A DNA stretch of 64,000 bases from Lineus longissimus (lineage: Eukaryota; Nemertea; Pilidiophora; Heteronemertea; Lineidae), in the NCBI RefSeq assembly GCF_910592395.1, contig NC_088326.1, positions 3,229,001 through 3,293,000 on the forward strand. Reading direction: 5' to 3'. Under the pieces are notes generated by a model that was not told the DNA's origin, ran no database searches, and saw only the letters and a program-made list of their open reading frames with translations. The translations under genes and the position numbers were made by a program. How positions within the stretch are numbered: position 1 is the stretch's first letter; every line of letters starts with the position of its first letter. Below, piece by piece: positions 11,087 to 23,349 of the stretch.

Positions 11087-14000
11087 TTATCCATCCAAGC
11101 AAGAGATCAGGGCATTGGCCCTCCTAACCAAACGCTGGCATAGAGGGCGTCCCTCATCAATGGTGGTCGTCAGGTGCCGAATCTCGATCGTCATCTGCTC
11201 CAGTTCTTCGACAACGTGCTGGCTGTCATCGTCGTTAACCTCATCGAGGCTTTGAGACTGCAACCAATCGGAAAGCTGCGCATATTGCGTCTTCAGAAGA
11301 CTGAAACAGAGAATGCTATTGGTCAGACAAAGCAAAGTAAAAAACAATAGAAAGGGTGACTGACTGACCTGAATCATGCAATCAGGCATATACAGGCTTT
11401 GGAATCTCTTCATGTAGATACAGTGTACACTGCAAGTCAACTCCAAGATACTGTTGGTGGTACAGATAACTAGAGATGACTCTTGCTTGCCGAGTGACTG
11501 TTCAATCACATTGTACCATCATCATCATTACTGCCGTCGTAACCCTATTGGATTTTTGCCGGAGGTATGGAGTCCACTGTAGGCTACTGTCCACCTATGT
11601 GGGATCTTTTACTTGCCCTGGCTCAGACACTCAGGTAAAAGGGTCAACGGCTTGGCCCAGTCTGCAACTTACAGTAGACCCTCCCTTAGCGGACACCTCT
11701 CTATTAAGGACACCCTCTCTATTAAGGACAATGGTTTTGGTCCCAAATTGGGTGTTTCCATTCCATTAGACCTCTCTAATCAGGACACCTCTCTAAAAAG
11801 GACTGCACTTGTCAGTCCCGAGGGTGTCCTTAATAGAGAGGTTCTACTGTACTTATTTATCTCCTCACCCAAGTCGCTGTTTATAATTCCCAAACTCCTG
11901 CAACGTATTCCTGATTTCAATCAGCTCCTCCTCCTTGTCGCCAGACGAACCATCACCATCGCCATCATCAGCATCCCGCGGCAACCCTGGTGCAGCCTTA
12001 AACCTCGGAGATCCAACTTTGGAAGACGCCGTCTTAGAATCATCTCGACTGACCATAAAAGCAGACGGCGGCATCAGTTCAACTTTTTCACAATTCGAGA
12101 CGTCGTCATCTCGTATAGTCAAAGGCGATGGATTAACCCTCATCTGTTTTGCCGGACTACTTGTCCCGCCATTTTCTCCACCTAGATTGACAGGGGATGC
12201 CACGCAAACATCCTTGAAGGAAATTCGACCCTTCTTCGGTGAAAAATCCTCAGGTGTCATCAAAACTTTTTTCTGCGAGATCTGATCACCTTGAGTTTTG
12301 ATTGGTGTGTTTGGCAATGACCTTGACCTCTGTTCTTCCCGACTTATAATTGGCAATGACGGTATCGTGATTTTGACTTTTTCCTGTCGGATTGGAGACG
12401 CATATTTCGAGCCAGGGGATCCATATTTCGCTCCAGGTACGTGTTGTTTTAAAGGGGTCCTTGGCTGAGGTGGTTGATTCTCCTTAGCGACCAGCTTCTC
12501 CTTAGCAACCATCTCCTTGGCAACCATTTGTTCCAAGTCGGCAGGGTCCATCCTGGGAACAGGAACTTGTGATGGGCCACTGAAGAAACACAAATGTTGA
12601 CCAGAATTCACATTAGAATATCACAAATTGGTGAACATATATGCTAGGTCTAAAATGAAAAAACAAATTATCTTTCCTTAATTTTTTGAGGGTATGTCAA
12701 ATGAACCCAACATACTCTCCGTCAAAGACCGTGGGGAAAATAGTCATCACAAGTTATGCACTTTAATAGGGTCTTACTCTTTTGCTTTGGCCAGCAGAAC
12801 AAAGTACCTCAGTTCTATTAAAAGTGACTTGGCAAAGATCATAACTTTACTCACGTTTTGTCACCATCTCTAGTAGGACTATAGAGACCTTCCCTCTTGA
12901 GAGACTCCATCAAGAAGTCTGGCCTACGAGGTCTAGCCCGCATTGCTTGGTGGAAGCTGGGCTCCAAAGCTACCCTGGAAAGTAAGGATATATTTGATTT
13001 TGATCACACAAAAGCATCAGAAATTTTGTTCTTTAATGTTTCAATTTTACATAAGGTAGGATGGTACAATTACAGCCAATGATTCAATTCCACCCTTGAT
13101 TTTACTACAGAGGGTCACGAGGTTGGTAATTGGCTGCGTTAATTCCTCAACAAACTCACCTCTGCGGGTGATTTTTCCACTCTTCCCTCTGCTCTGGCGA
13201 CTGTCGAGACAATGCTGGCTTGACGACGGTCGGTTTTCTGACAAGCGGTGCACCGCCGCGACCTTCCTTACGCTTCAAGGTCACAGCTCGCCAATGAAGG
13301 GCACAGTTCTTGACAACGTGGAGGATGTCATACGCACTCTGAAAATGATAATTGAAATAAAGTACATGTTTTTAACAAAGATGGTTAGCCCCTCTTTTAA
13401 AAATCTTCAGAGAGAACAACATAATGACGGATTATCAAAACAATTATTATACTATTTTTAAATAAGAGGCAGAAGCCCGGTAGGTCAGATTAAGTCACTT
13501 AACGTCACCAACAGGGGCCTCTTCTTGTTTTGCCTTGTTTTTCTTATCCAAAAGATCATCAAAACTTTTCCTGCTTGTACCTTTGCATGTCTATCTGCTG
13601 CCCACTTGAGCCTCATCTCCTGCATGTCCGCCGACACCGTCAGCCATTGGCGTAACCCATCCGTCAGCAGACGGCGCCGCCTTCGCTCCATCGCCATGGC
13701 AACGCGCTCCTTCTTCCTCTTTTTATCGACAGTGTAGTTGTACCAGTTGACGATGACCTAAATTGGCAAAAAAAAAATTTCAAATTTAAATGGTCAACGT
13801 CAACAGGAGCCCTGCATCAGCTGACAAAGATGAAAAAAAGTGAGATGAAATTATGCGTACCTTCCTTTGCAAGTTGAGACTCCACTGGTACAGCGCCAAG
13901 AAGGTCTTATCATTCTCCATCAGCCTCTGTTGGTGAGCAGACCTCCATCGGAGGAAAACACGTGCTGTGAGAGTGGTGTTGTGGAACCACTGACACTGTC

Positions 14001-17000
14001 GTTGCATCAGCTAAAGAAATGGAAAATGGAAATTGTGTTTTATCCTAGACTTCCATTCGAGGAAACGCATTCTGAGTGAGAAATGAAAAAGATGTTTACA
14101 TAAACAATATAAGTTTGTCACTCTGACCGTAGAGAGCAACAAATCTCTGCATGAAATCATGCGCTGTGGCCCAGATCTATCTGGCCCAAACAGCGCTGTT
14201 TAAACAGGCCAACTTTTGAGAAAAAATTAGCAACAACATCGTCAGCGATCTTGTCCATGTGATCAAACCAGGTCTATCTTCATGAGCAGGCCTAATAACC
14301 CTACCTGTTTCCTCAAGCACAGATTCGTGTATCCCTTCCATCCCATCATCATCTTCCTCGTAATCAATCTCTCATGATGACATATCGCCTGCTCGTACTT
14401 TAACCTCTGTAACACCGCCTCATCCTTGGCCATCTTCCATTTTGAAAAAAACAGCTGCCGTTTTTTCTCATCCAAGACTTCTCGTGCGTTCTCGACTTCG
14501 CCAATCTTTTGGTATTTCTTGTACGCGTGCATGCCAGCGTATTCTTGCCAAGACTTGAATACCTGTTCCATGGGGGAAACAAATTAGTTGCAACTACATC
14601 AGTGCCCGTGGACCGGATGCTGATCCATCGCAAATAAACTGCCAGGGCAAGATGGTACCTATCATACACCTTGGTTGAGGGAAAAGACGTTGCCACAGGT
14701 GCCTTGCTCAAGGACACAGGCATGAAACAGCATGCAGTGATCCTTCCAAGTTTTGAACCTGTGACCTATTGATTATGAGCTCAACGCTCTATCCACTTTG
14801 GAACTGACTTCCTCAGCAACTACATGCAATAGACCTGAAGACCAATTTGATAATTGCAAATATTTTTTTATCTTACCTTTCCTGCCATTTTTTTGCTATA
14901 ATGATGATCAGCTAGCTGGTTATTTTTCTGCTCCTCTTTTTGTTCAGTAACATTATCAGCCCATTCATGGAAAGCCCACCTGAGAAAAAGAAAATAGACA
15001 TTTTATAATTTCATCATGAATAAATAAAAGTTATTGTTTTGAGTCTATAGCCCAATACTGAAAACTGGGTGTTTTATTTTCGAGGATTTCACAAATCTCA
15101 TCAATTTGGAGAAAAAAAGTTGCGAAAATATCTAAAGAATAAAAAACTAAATTTTTTTGCAAATCGCATCGTCAAAATTTACTGGTGTCAGTCAGAATCT
15201 TACCGCAATAATTCATTATTGTGTTGCTGTTCCTTGTCCTCCACAATGTAGGTCACCTCCGTCCAAAGACGATGATACTGCAACCAGCCGCCAAGACACA
15301 ATTGAAGGACTTTCCTCTTGTGATGGCACCGGGCGAGCTCCAATTTCAACCGTTTTTCTCTTCGACGGAGTGTGTATCCCCGCCACGAGTTCCAGTGTTT
15401 TCGGAGGCCGGTTTTGTAGTTGTGGCACAGTGCAACGCGTTCGTGGACCCGGCTATGGAAAGAAACAAAAGTAAATAAAACTAACAAATTATAGGCAGTG
15501 CGTTGTGAAGCAAATTGTCATGTACCTTTTCTTGCAGGTCGGCCCAAATTAGCTTCCTTCTGCAAGACTTGACTACCGGTAACTTTGTTGCTCCAAGCCG
15601 AGCAAGGTCACCTGGGCAGTTCTCTCAACTTCCAGATCCTCCCTACTGCCAGTGGTCCACGATAACCCTTTAGTTTCCAGGTCCAAAGTTTTCCCCGAGA
15701 TTCTACCATTAATCCGTGTGTAGACAGACTAACACCATGAATAGAAGATGGTCAGATTAACAATTTCCATCCAAAAAGCTATCTTACAATATAAATTTGA
15801 GTAATCATCTGATGAAATTTAACAGAGAGAAAACAACTGATCAAATACCAACCTATCTTTTTTATCCTTAACATACTGCTTCCACGCATTGAAAACCTTT
15901 ACGCAGATTTGTGTACTGAAGTGGTCCAGAGCAGTGTCATCTTTCTCATGGTCAAGTAATGCTTCTCTTGTTCGCTTCTTCCAGAATTTAAAGAACCGTT
16001 TGGCTACATTGTCGTCATAGTGAATGATGGCCTGAAATAATGAGTCTACTACATGAACATCATTCCAACCTCTGTTGCAGCAGGGGTATGTAACTTTCAC
16101 CGACCGTTGGTGACTCATTACATGTTTTTTTATTTCACGTGGTATGATGTCGCTTTCGCCAGCATGGCCAACCTTTATTTTGGCACCAGGAGGTCCCCCT
16201 TGAATGCCTGTTTAAAATGCCTGATGTATTGAATTAGGCAACGTTTCGACAAAGAAATTTGATCAGTTGTGCTTCATCTTGATGGTGTCTCACAGGTAAA
16301 CTGTATTTCGAAAGAATTTAAATGTGTTCTATAGACTCTTTAACCATTTCTGACCGAAGGAACTACAGAATTGGGACTTTGAGAAATCAAATGCAAGAGA
16401 GGAAGTCGTACCATTCTTTCAGCCATTCTGTTTTCCTGACTCTCTTCCAGTGCCGTATGCCAGGAGTAGAAAAATCGCGAGAGGGCGTTTTGTTTCCGGA
16501 ATTCCTTGGCTTCAGCTGCCATTTCTCGTTTGTTTTTCTCGATGTCCACGAACAGACGAATCCTGTCCAGGTATTTTGGTAGCGTCTTGTACATGAAGAA
16601 GCCGTCTGCCTTTGCATACTGCGCCTGAAGAAAGAATGGAATTGTATAAATATGGCCCACCGCGGAGGGTAACTAACATGCCGAATGTCGCCCCGCCGGG
16701 ATGCAATGTCCCCCGAGGCTCCACCCATATGTCAGCTTGGTTATGATGGAAAACATTTGGAAGGGAGGGCCAGCCTTATCGTGACCTTTCCCTTTCAGAA
16801 TCAGAAAAAAATCTGGTGAAAAAGAACTCACATTTCTCTCCCTCCTCCAATACATGTAATCAATCCATCGTCGCAGCATCTTCTTCTGAAGCTGGTTGCC
16901 ATGGTGACACCTAGCAACCCTCGTTTCCGACAACATCTTTAACTCTTCGTTATCCTCGCATCTCAGCATCCAATGGTCCCACGTCTGACGGAGGGTTTTC

Positions 17001-19568
17001 TGCGTGTAATGATCTTCCGCCATTTTGTTTCGCATGATTTTCAGTTTGCCTTGGACGACAGCCAGACGGAGGCCGGAAAAACAAGCCGTCTGAAATGGCG
17101 TAAAGTAAATCAAACTAAATACAGTAGAACCTCTCTATTAGAGACACCATCTGGACTGACAAATGTTGTCCTTAATAGAGGTGTCCTGATTAGAGAGGTA
17201 AAATTGAATGGCAACGACCAATTTGGGACCTAAACTATTGTCCTTAATAGAGAGGTGTCCACTAAAAGGGAGGCTCCACAGTAGTGTCTTGTATTGCAAC
17301 CATTCCAAGTGTCCTCCTCACAGGCACTTTAAAAAAGTATGGTACTCTTTAAAGAGCAGGGTCTTCAGGCCTTGTCTTAAACTGGCCGCAGAACCATTCT
17401 CACGCACTGAAGACATTGGTCTTAAACTGGCTGAAGATTCAAGCGAGTTCCTCATTCTGTCCACCTGGACGGCATAACTGTAAGAAATGGTCTGGAAGAA
17501 GCAAGAAAGAAGTGAGAAATTTCAAAAATAGAATAGTTGGCCAAAAGTATACCTAACTTACCAAGATATGTCCGCGATAATGCAGCTCAGCCATTTCTTC
17601 AGCTTGTCGCTTGTCCTCCCTCAACTTGATGTCTTCATGTGAATTAAGGAAACCTCGATCAATTCTCAAGCGATTGACAATCGTGATACAGTGAAACCTC
17701 CCTTAGCAGACACCTCTCTATAAAGGAAAACCTCTCTATTAAGGACACTAGTTTTGGTCCCAAATTAGTTGTTTCCATTCAATTTTACCTCTCTAATCAG
17801 GACACCTCTCTATTAAGGACAGCACTCATCAGTCCCGAGGGTGTCCTTAGTAGAGAGGTTCTACTGTATATCATCTTAGAGATGATTTTTGTACACAATT
17901 CTAAAACCCTTGATCTAAAATGAACCACTATTTATTTCAGGCAACCACAACCGCTTGGGTTGGTGCAAAATATGGAATTAGTCACATGTGCTGCAAAACC
18001 AAAGATCAACGTCAGTAAGGATACAGTGTTTCCAGTGTTCCAGCATCCTTCTAGCTGTGAATCGCGCTGCCAACTCCTCTATTTTCGACTCATGGTCCTT
18101 GATGGCTAACTTCATCAGAAATCGCTGCTTCCAGATTTTGAAGAAGTTGTGGGTGACATTCGTCGCGTGGAACTGATGAGCAGTTACTGTAAATAACGAA
18201 TTGGGTTATCGTAAATGTGTGCACCTTTTCATTTTTGCAATCTTTATGTTATATTCATGGTTTCTATTTTGGCATATTAAACCTAAAGCGATATTTGAAA
18301 AAACTCCCTAGCCCTACCGGTTTGTTTCTTTTTCCACCGACGCATCCGGAGATATTCGATCCAACCGTTCATGCATCGCACCTCAAGATGAGTGTGATAA
18401 TGCTCCGTAGCGACCTCTGCCTTCATTTTTTCTAACTGTCTCGTCTGGTAGCGATTCTTCCATCGAAGCCAGGCCTGAATATACACGCAAAAGATTTTAG
18501 TCGACAGACAACAGAGAAAATGAAATGGCCAGGGCCATTGTGCTCACCTCATGTGGAGGAAAGATGGATAAAGAGCATGGTATTGTGTCATGTAGTGTTA
18601 GGTTTGATGTAGGTCCAAGCAATTACAATTTCCCCAAAATGGCCAATTTACAATACATTCGACCTCTGTGACCTTGAAAAGTAGGTCAAATCAAAGAAGA
18701 CCCGGGTGACACATTGAATGGTTGTTAGAATTAGATGTACCTATGATATAAAATTGTTGCCAATCGGGCAAGTCATTACTAGGAATAATGGCATTTTGAA
18801 GAGATTAGGATTTGGCCCCCTCCCTGGAGGCCAAACGGCAAATCAGATCGCACCAATCTTCGGTACCTAAGATCACCTGACCAAGGGGTACATGTGTACT
18901 TAATTTGTGATCAATAGTCATTGCAGTTCAGAAACGTGCCATAGTTACGGCCTGACGGCGAATTTACGCCATTTGACCTCTGTGACCTTGACAAGAAGGT
19001 CAAATTAAAAAACTGTGTGACATATACTGTATGGTGGTTAGATGTACCCATGATATCAAATTGGTGGCAATCGGGCAAGAAGTTAAGGAATAATCACATT
19101 TTTAAGGTTTTTGGATTTTGCCCCCTGGTGGACAAGTGGTGAATCATATTGGACCAAACTTCGGTCCCTAAGATCACCTGACTAAGGGGTAAATGTGTAC
19201 CAAATTTGGTATCAATAGCCATTGCAGTTTAGAAACGTGCCATCGTTACATCCTAACGGCCAATTTACACCATTTGACCTCTGTGACCTTGAAAAGGAGG
19301 TCAAATCAAAAACCCGGAGGATATATGATGCACCTTTGCTAGAAGTACCTACCATATTTTTTTCAAAATTTCCCGACTACTATTAAGGGAGATATTGCAT
19401 ATTTTCACTTTTAACGTTTGGCCCCCTGGTGGCCAAACCATGAAACGAATCGGACCGAAACTTGGTCTCCAAGGTGTCATTACATAAGGGTACATGTGTA
19501 CCGAGTTTCAACTCAATAGCTCTAACAGTTACGAAACGTGCCCTGCTAACGGACGACGGACGACGACG

Positions 19569-19609
<41 letters not shown>

Positions 19610-22600
19610 ACGACGGACGCCACGGTATGGGATAAGCTCACCTCTGCTAAGAGGTGAGCTAATAAAAAGGACAAAATACACACAGGAATACTAGCAGTAG
19701 TTTTACAGCATTTTTAGCAAACTAAGACCTTAAAGGGAACTGAAACCGCCCTGCCAGTTCGTATGATCTCGTTTTCATTTCCCGCGTATCGGGTGATCAG
19801 AACGAGGCATAAATGAAACATGGCGCCTAGCTGTCAATCATTAAGTGACGTCACTACTACGGAATTTACTACGAAAACTCATGAATGAAAGATCGCATGA
19901 CTCACGTGATTCTAGCACATGATTCTCAATAATAACAAATTGAACTGTGCATGCTCGGGCACTGGGGGCGGAGCTACAAATCTGAACTCGAACAGGAAGT
20001 TGGAAGTTTGACTTTCTCGGGCGGTGAAAGTCGAAAAGTTGAATGAATCACTCGGCGGTTCCAGTTCCCTTTAAATCTACTTCACATTTATACAAATCAA
20101 TAAGCAATTTTACCTTTGCTTTTAATGTGTTTGCCCATATTTGGAGGGCGTTCAGCTCAGAGTCCTGCACTTGCTGCACAAAAGCACTCGACTGTTTCCA
20201 GTTCTCCCAATACTGCCTGGAAAGATAAGAAAAATCCCACAAATTATGATCATCTTTTTTTTGCCAAAATGCCCAGAACTAGCAGTCCTGGGGAGGAGTT
20301 CTTGCCACTTGGAACCTGATGTCCTTACACACCTCAGTAGATTTCTGTCCGCCACTTCTTCTGCCTTCTGCTTCAGAGCTTGTTTCATCCGTCTGACTTC
20401 TGTGTACTCCTTCCATCCGGCCATAACTTGCTGCATCAATTTACCATTGACTGAAGACAGAACAAGAGAAATTCTGTTTTAAAATGCCCGTACTAAGGAT
20501 GTTGGAGTTAACAAGTGATCAACTGTTCTGACAAGGCTCAAAATTTGGTGGGGGCAGTGACAAGAACCATGAAATCAATTTTCTGCGGCCTTATGGCACT
20601 GTAAATAAAGTGGCTTACACTATTTTACTTACAGTGGTTGTCAGCCAAAGCCAGTTTGGCTTTCTTCACCTTCTGAATGATAACAAACTGCTTCCAAGCT
20701 CTCCAAACAGTCGTCCAAACACGGTACCTGAAAACACACAAAACATGAAATGAACCGTAACGTTATGAAATGAAAGGAAATGTCGTCCAGAATCGGTACA
20801 TGAAAACACACAAAACATGAAATGAACCGTAATGTTATGAAATGAAGGAAATGTCGTCCAGACTCGGTACCTGAAAACACACAAAACATGAAATGAAACG
20901 TAAGGTTATGAAATGAAAGGAAATGTAGGTTCGTATATAACGCTTTTATACTGTACAACTCTACTGACTCAAATCACGTTACATTCATTCCACAGCCTAT
21001 TCCTGCAGAATTCTGTAGAATCCAAGAAGTGCACCTTCCGTGCTTCTCTTGGCCATTTTGGGCCAGTTGCAAGTGTCGAGTGGCACTGGCCGAGCTAGGA
21101 TCTTCCGATCAAAAGGCAACTCATCCACTGACTACCGCAGACAGGATGGCAGGGCATAAGTAACTCAATAAGAAGTTGCAGCGATATGCACCAGGCTCCT
21201 ACTTGTAAGACTTTACGCAGAAGAAGAACATACCTGTCATGACACTGTGCTCGTATCAACAACCTCCACTCCTTTCTTATAGTCCACCACAAGTCGTACC
21301 ATTCAGCAAACGCTTCTCGGACGATCGCTTTCTCATGATGCACCTTGGCAACAGAGGGCAGCACACGACCGAAAGCATTCCTCGTCCAAATATGGAGGTA
21401 CTTCCGTGCAATGCACCTAGAGAGAACATTACGTTCAAATTGAGTTGTTTCGCATAGTCAGAATCAGTTTTTAATGGTGTTCAACCTAAAGTTTAGATTG
21501 ACTTCCTTGATGGACTCTAGGCACATGATTTTCAAGTGAAAGGTTGCTTTCATTTCTGATAAATTTCTTTGATAAAAAAGTAGTTTTCACTTTCAAGTTT
21601 GGCCTTGCCAATGATGTAGCCACTATAGGCCAATCAACCAAATTGGCGCCTAACCATAGTGGCACGTATACACGCTCATCCCGCCTTTGAGGAGGAATAC
21701 GCTCTGGAGAACAAAACCTCCAACTGCAGAGTGAACGCTGAAGAGGAAGAAGAAGAAGAAGAAGAAACTATCAAGTTTCAACACCTAACCTGATTCTGAG
21801 CTCCTTGACCCGCCCGCCTCTATTCCATGTATATGTCGGGTCATACGCATGAGCTTTAGCAGTGGCATCTCGTCTTCTTTGCCGGGAAACCGACATCGGG
21901 ATACGGGATCCAGGGGACGGATTCTTAATAGTGACAGTTCTGGACATATTGGAAGGTCTGAAACGAAAGGGCATTGTTGGTGACACAACTGATTATATAT
22001 TTGTGATTTCCTTCACAAGTTACAGTCTTCTTTGGTGAGGATGGTCACTTTGAGAAATTACTGTTTGGCCTTGAGTGTCAGTCATGTAAAAGCCTTACTT
22101 ATATAGGTTTTTTGGTCATCTGGGTGCATTGTATGCTTAAAATGATTCAGGAAGGTCTTAGTAATGATTTCTGAAGAAAAAAGAAAACATTTTTTAAACT
22201 TTTTATTTTTTCTGTTGTGTTTTTTTTTTAAACGTGTCCATTGAACACGTTCAAGACAGTCAAAGTAGACACTGATCAGATGTCTGTAAGTAACACTACA
22301 AGGACTTACCTCACTTTGATTTCAGGGGCAGGTAGTGATGCAACTGCGACAGATTTCTCATCAGATGGCGTGGGAATATTTTCTCCATCATCTCCGATGG
22401 GTTCTCTCTGGTCACGTGCCTTCAGGTGGAGTTTCTCAGCCTTTATTTTCAGGTGGGAGTTAAGTTCCTGAATACGAAAACAGGAAATAAAATATGAAAA
22501 TTAAAGATGGGCCTTGGATATTTGCTGAATGAGAAACAACCAATCATCCATATCACTGATGGCTTCGACCCGTGGTCCATACTTTGGCTTTGGGTTGGAC

Positions 22601-23019
22601 CTATGCCAGTTAGACCTTGGACCTTTGCCATGAAGGGGTGCCATTCAACCGCCCCCTTTCAACTGCAAAAGGTGTTTACGTCCCACACATACTCTTGACA
22701 TTGACTAGACTATTGAATATAATTGAGAGATTTTCGCTTGGGCCCTTGTTGATTGACTTTGAGGCTTGCCTCACTTGGCCTTGTTGAAGTCCTCTTCATT
22801 TGCTGTCCCAATGATGGCCCACCATTACCGCGACACGGCCAATAGTGTTTTCGTTCACTGACTGTTCAAATAAACTCAACGAGCTATCACCCTACACACC
22901 TGTAAAATAGCTTGTTTTGCTTTGGTTCTCGTCTCACTATTTTCATTTCCAGCAGCAAACTTGTCAGCCTTGGCGAGAGACAAGTTTCGTCTCGATTGCG
23001 AATCTTTTTGGTACTGCAT
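11087..23019 (-). CDS. SFI1: SFI1 homologue, centrin-binding centriole/spindle protein (22 exons)
   Basis: Long helical scaffold that binds centrins at centrioles and centrosomes. Exons: 23019-22900, 22467-22310, 21957-21790, 21416-21234, 20727-20633, 20450-20333, 20216-20114, 18474-18318, 18186-18025, 17632-17562, 17089-16832, 16624-16412, 16031-15853, 15452-15204, 14979-14877, 14562-14305, 14010-13861, 13757-13581, 13338-13160, 12974-12855, 12579-11869, 11300-11087; sum 4146 nt, 1381 aa. Residues 1-150 are basic and low in structure, ending GRVKELRIR, a landmark also seen in vertebrate SFI1. Residues about 150-1035 are degenerate repeats of the form F-x-x-W-(K/R), for example VFKSWQEY, FFKIWKQRF and MLEHWKHYIKL. 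Residues about 1035-1310 are disordered with many SP/TP sites. The last 70 form a coiled coil. The ATG has an in-frame TAA upstream. Human SFI1 is about 1240 aa. Confidence 0.94.
11672..11849. mobile_element. pogo/Tigger-type MITE copy 2
   Basis: About 178 bp, starting cagtagaccctcccttagc and ending gagaggttctactg, flanked by TA. It is in the intron between SFI1 exons 21 and 22, only 20 bp from the donor of exon 21. Confidence 0.8.
14648..14812 (-). repeat. tRNA-derived SINE-like element in an SFI1 intron
   Basis: On the minus strand there is an A-box-like stretch (agtggatagagcgttgagct), then caataggtcacaggttcaaa as a weak B box. A downstream block follows (tgtccttgagcaaggcacct) that resembles central regions of known SINEs. 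Stems are too mismatched for a working tRNA. Its limits are approximate. Confidence 0.6.
17122..17284. mobile_element. pogo/Tigger-type MITE copy 3
   Basis: Starts cagtagaacctctctatt and ends with a decayed right terminus (ggaggctccacagtag). It sits in the SFI1 intron between exons 10 and 11, next to the exon 11 acceptor. Confidence 0.75.
17689..17865. mobile_element. pogo/Tigger-type MITE copy 4
   Basis: Starts cagtgaaacctcccttagc and ends gagaggttctactg, with TA on each side. It is in the SFI1 intron between exons 9 and 10. Confidence 0.8.
18640..19670. repeat. About 300-bp tandem repeat ending in (GAC)n and a hairpin
   Basis: Three diverged units share gacctctgtgaccttg at 18661, 18975 and 19276 (periods 314 and 301). 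Each also has a box about reading of a 'gccccct..ggccaaa' type and a 'gaaacgtgcc' box. The array ends in a GAC microsatellite (19555-19615) and a hairpin, agctcacctctgctaagag pairing with itself (19634-19662). All of it lies in the SFI1 intron between exons 7 and 8. Confidence 0.85.
19734..20070. mobile_element. TTAA-flanked MITE (Kolobok/piggyBac-like)
   Basis: TIRs AGGGAACTGAAACCGCC (left) and the reverse complement of GGCGGTTCCAGTTCCCT (right) bound a 337-bp non-coding element. Exact TTAA duplications lie at 19730-19733 and 20071-20074. TTAA targets are used by the Kolobok and piggyBac superfamilies; an AGGG terminus fits Kolobok better. It is in the SFI1 intron between exons 7 and 8, next to the 300-bp array. 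Confidence 0.85.
20700..20940. repeat. Three tandem copies of the SFI1 exon 5 acceptor region
   Basis: A unit of about 70 bp, containing the minus-strand 3' splice site (gtgtgttttcag) and the first 17 or so bases of SFI1 exon 5, is repeated about 2.5 more times upstream. Related copies lie near 20800 and 20870. The copy near 20870 keeps the AG of the acceptor; the middle copy reads AT there. Confidence 0.85.
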
Positions 23020-23349
23020 GTTTTTGGACACTTAAACTACACAATGACCATCTTAATCTATTTGTGTTTTCAGCCTTTTATGGCGTAAAATCGCAAAGAA
23101 ATTAGGGAAATATTGGATTTGGCGCTGTTCAAATTTCGTGAACCGCAAAACGCAGGCAGTATCCTATTGAATTACAATTTGGACGACAGAGGGCAGCAGT
23201 GCACAGTCAAGATGGTGTTTATGACTTTGAACATCTACGTGTCGGGTTTTCCCGATAAAGGCGCCACTGTCTAATCGGGGCAGTGGCGCCACTATCGCCA
23301 AACCCGGCCATGTAGATGAGATGTAGATGTTCAAAAGTCACAACCCAAG
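23020..23349. promoter_or_regulatory. Shared divergent promoter region of SFI1 and XRCC5
   Basis: SFI1 starts leftward at 23019 and XRCC5 rightward at 23350, leaving 330 bp between start codons. This short gap must hold both 5' UTRs and core promoters, so co-regulation is plausible (inference). No TATA box is evident. An inverted repeat with arms 23221-23269 and 23281-23342 occupies the XRCC5 side. Confidence 0.7.

Noticed and set aside
17310-17493. Candidate extra SFI1 exon on the minus strand (TISYSYAVQVDRMRNSLESS)
   Set aside because: It has an acceptor-like start but runs into a stop, and exon 10 joins exon 11 directly in phase 0 with better family similarity. It might be a poison exon but is not needed.
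20641-20958. Repetitive minus-strand ORFs (FHFMFCVF)
   Set aside because: They translate the tandem copies of the SFI1 exon 5 acceptor region.
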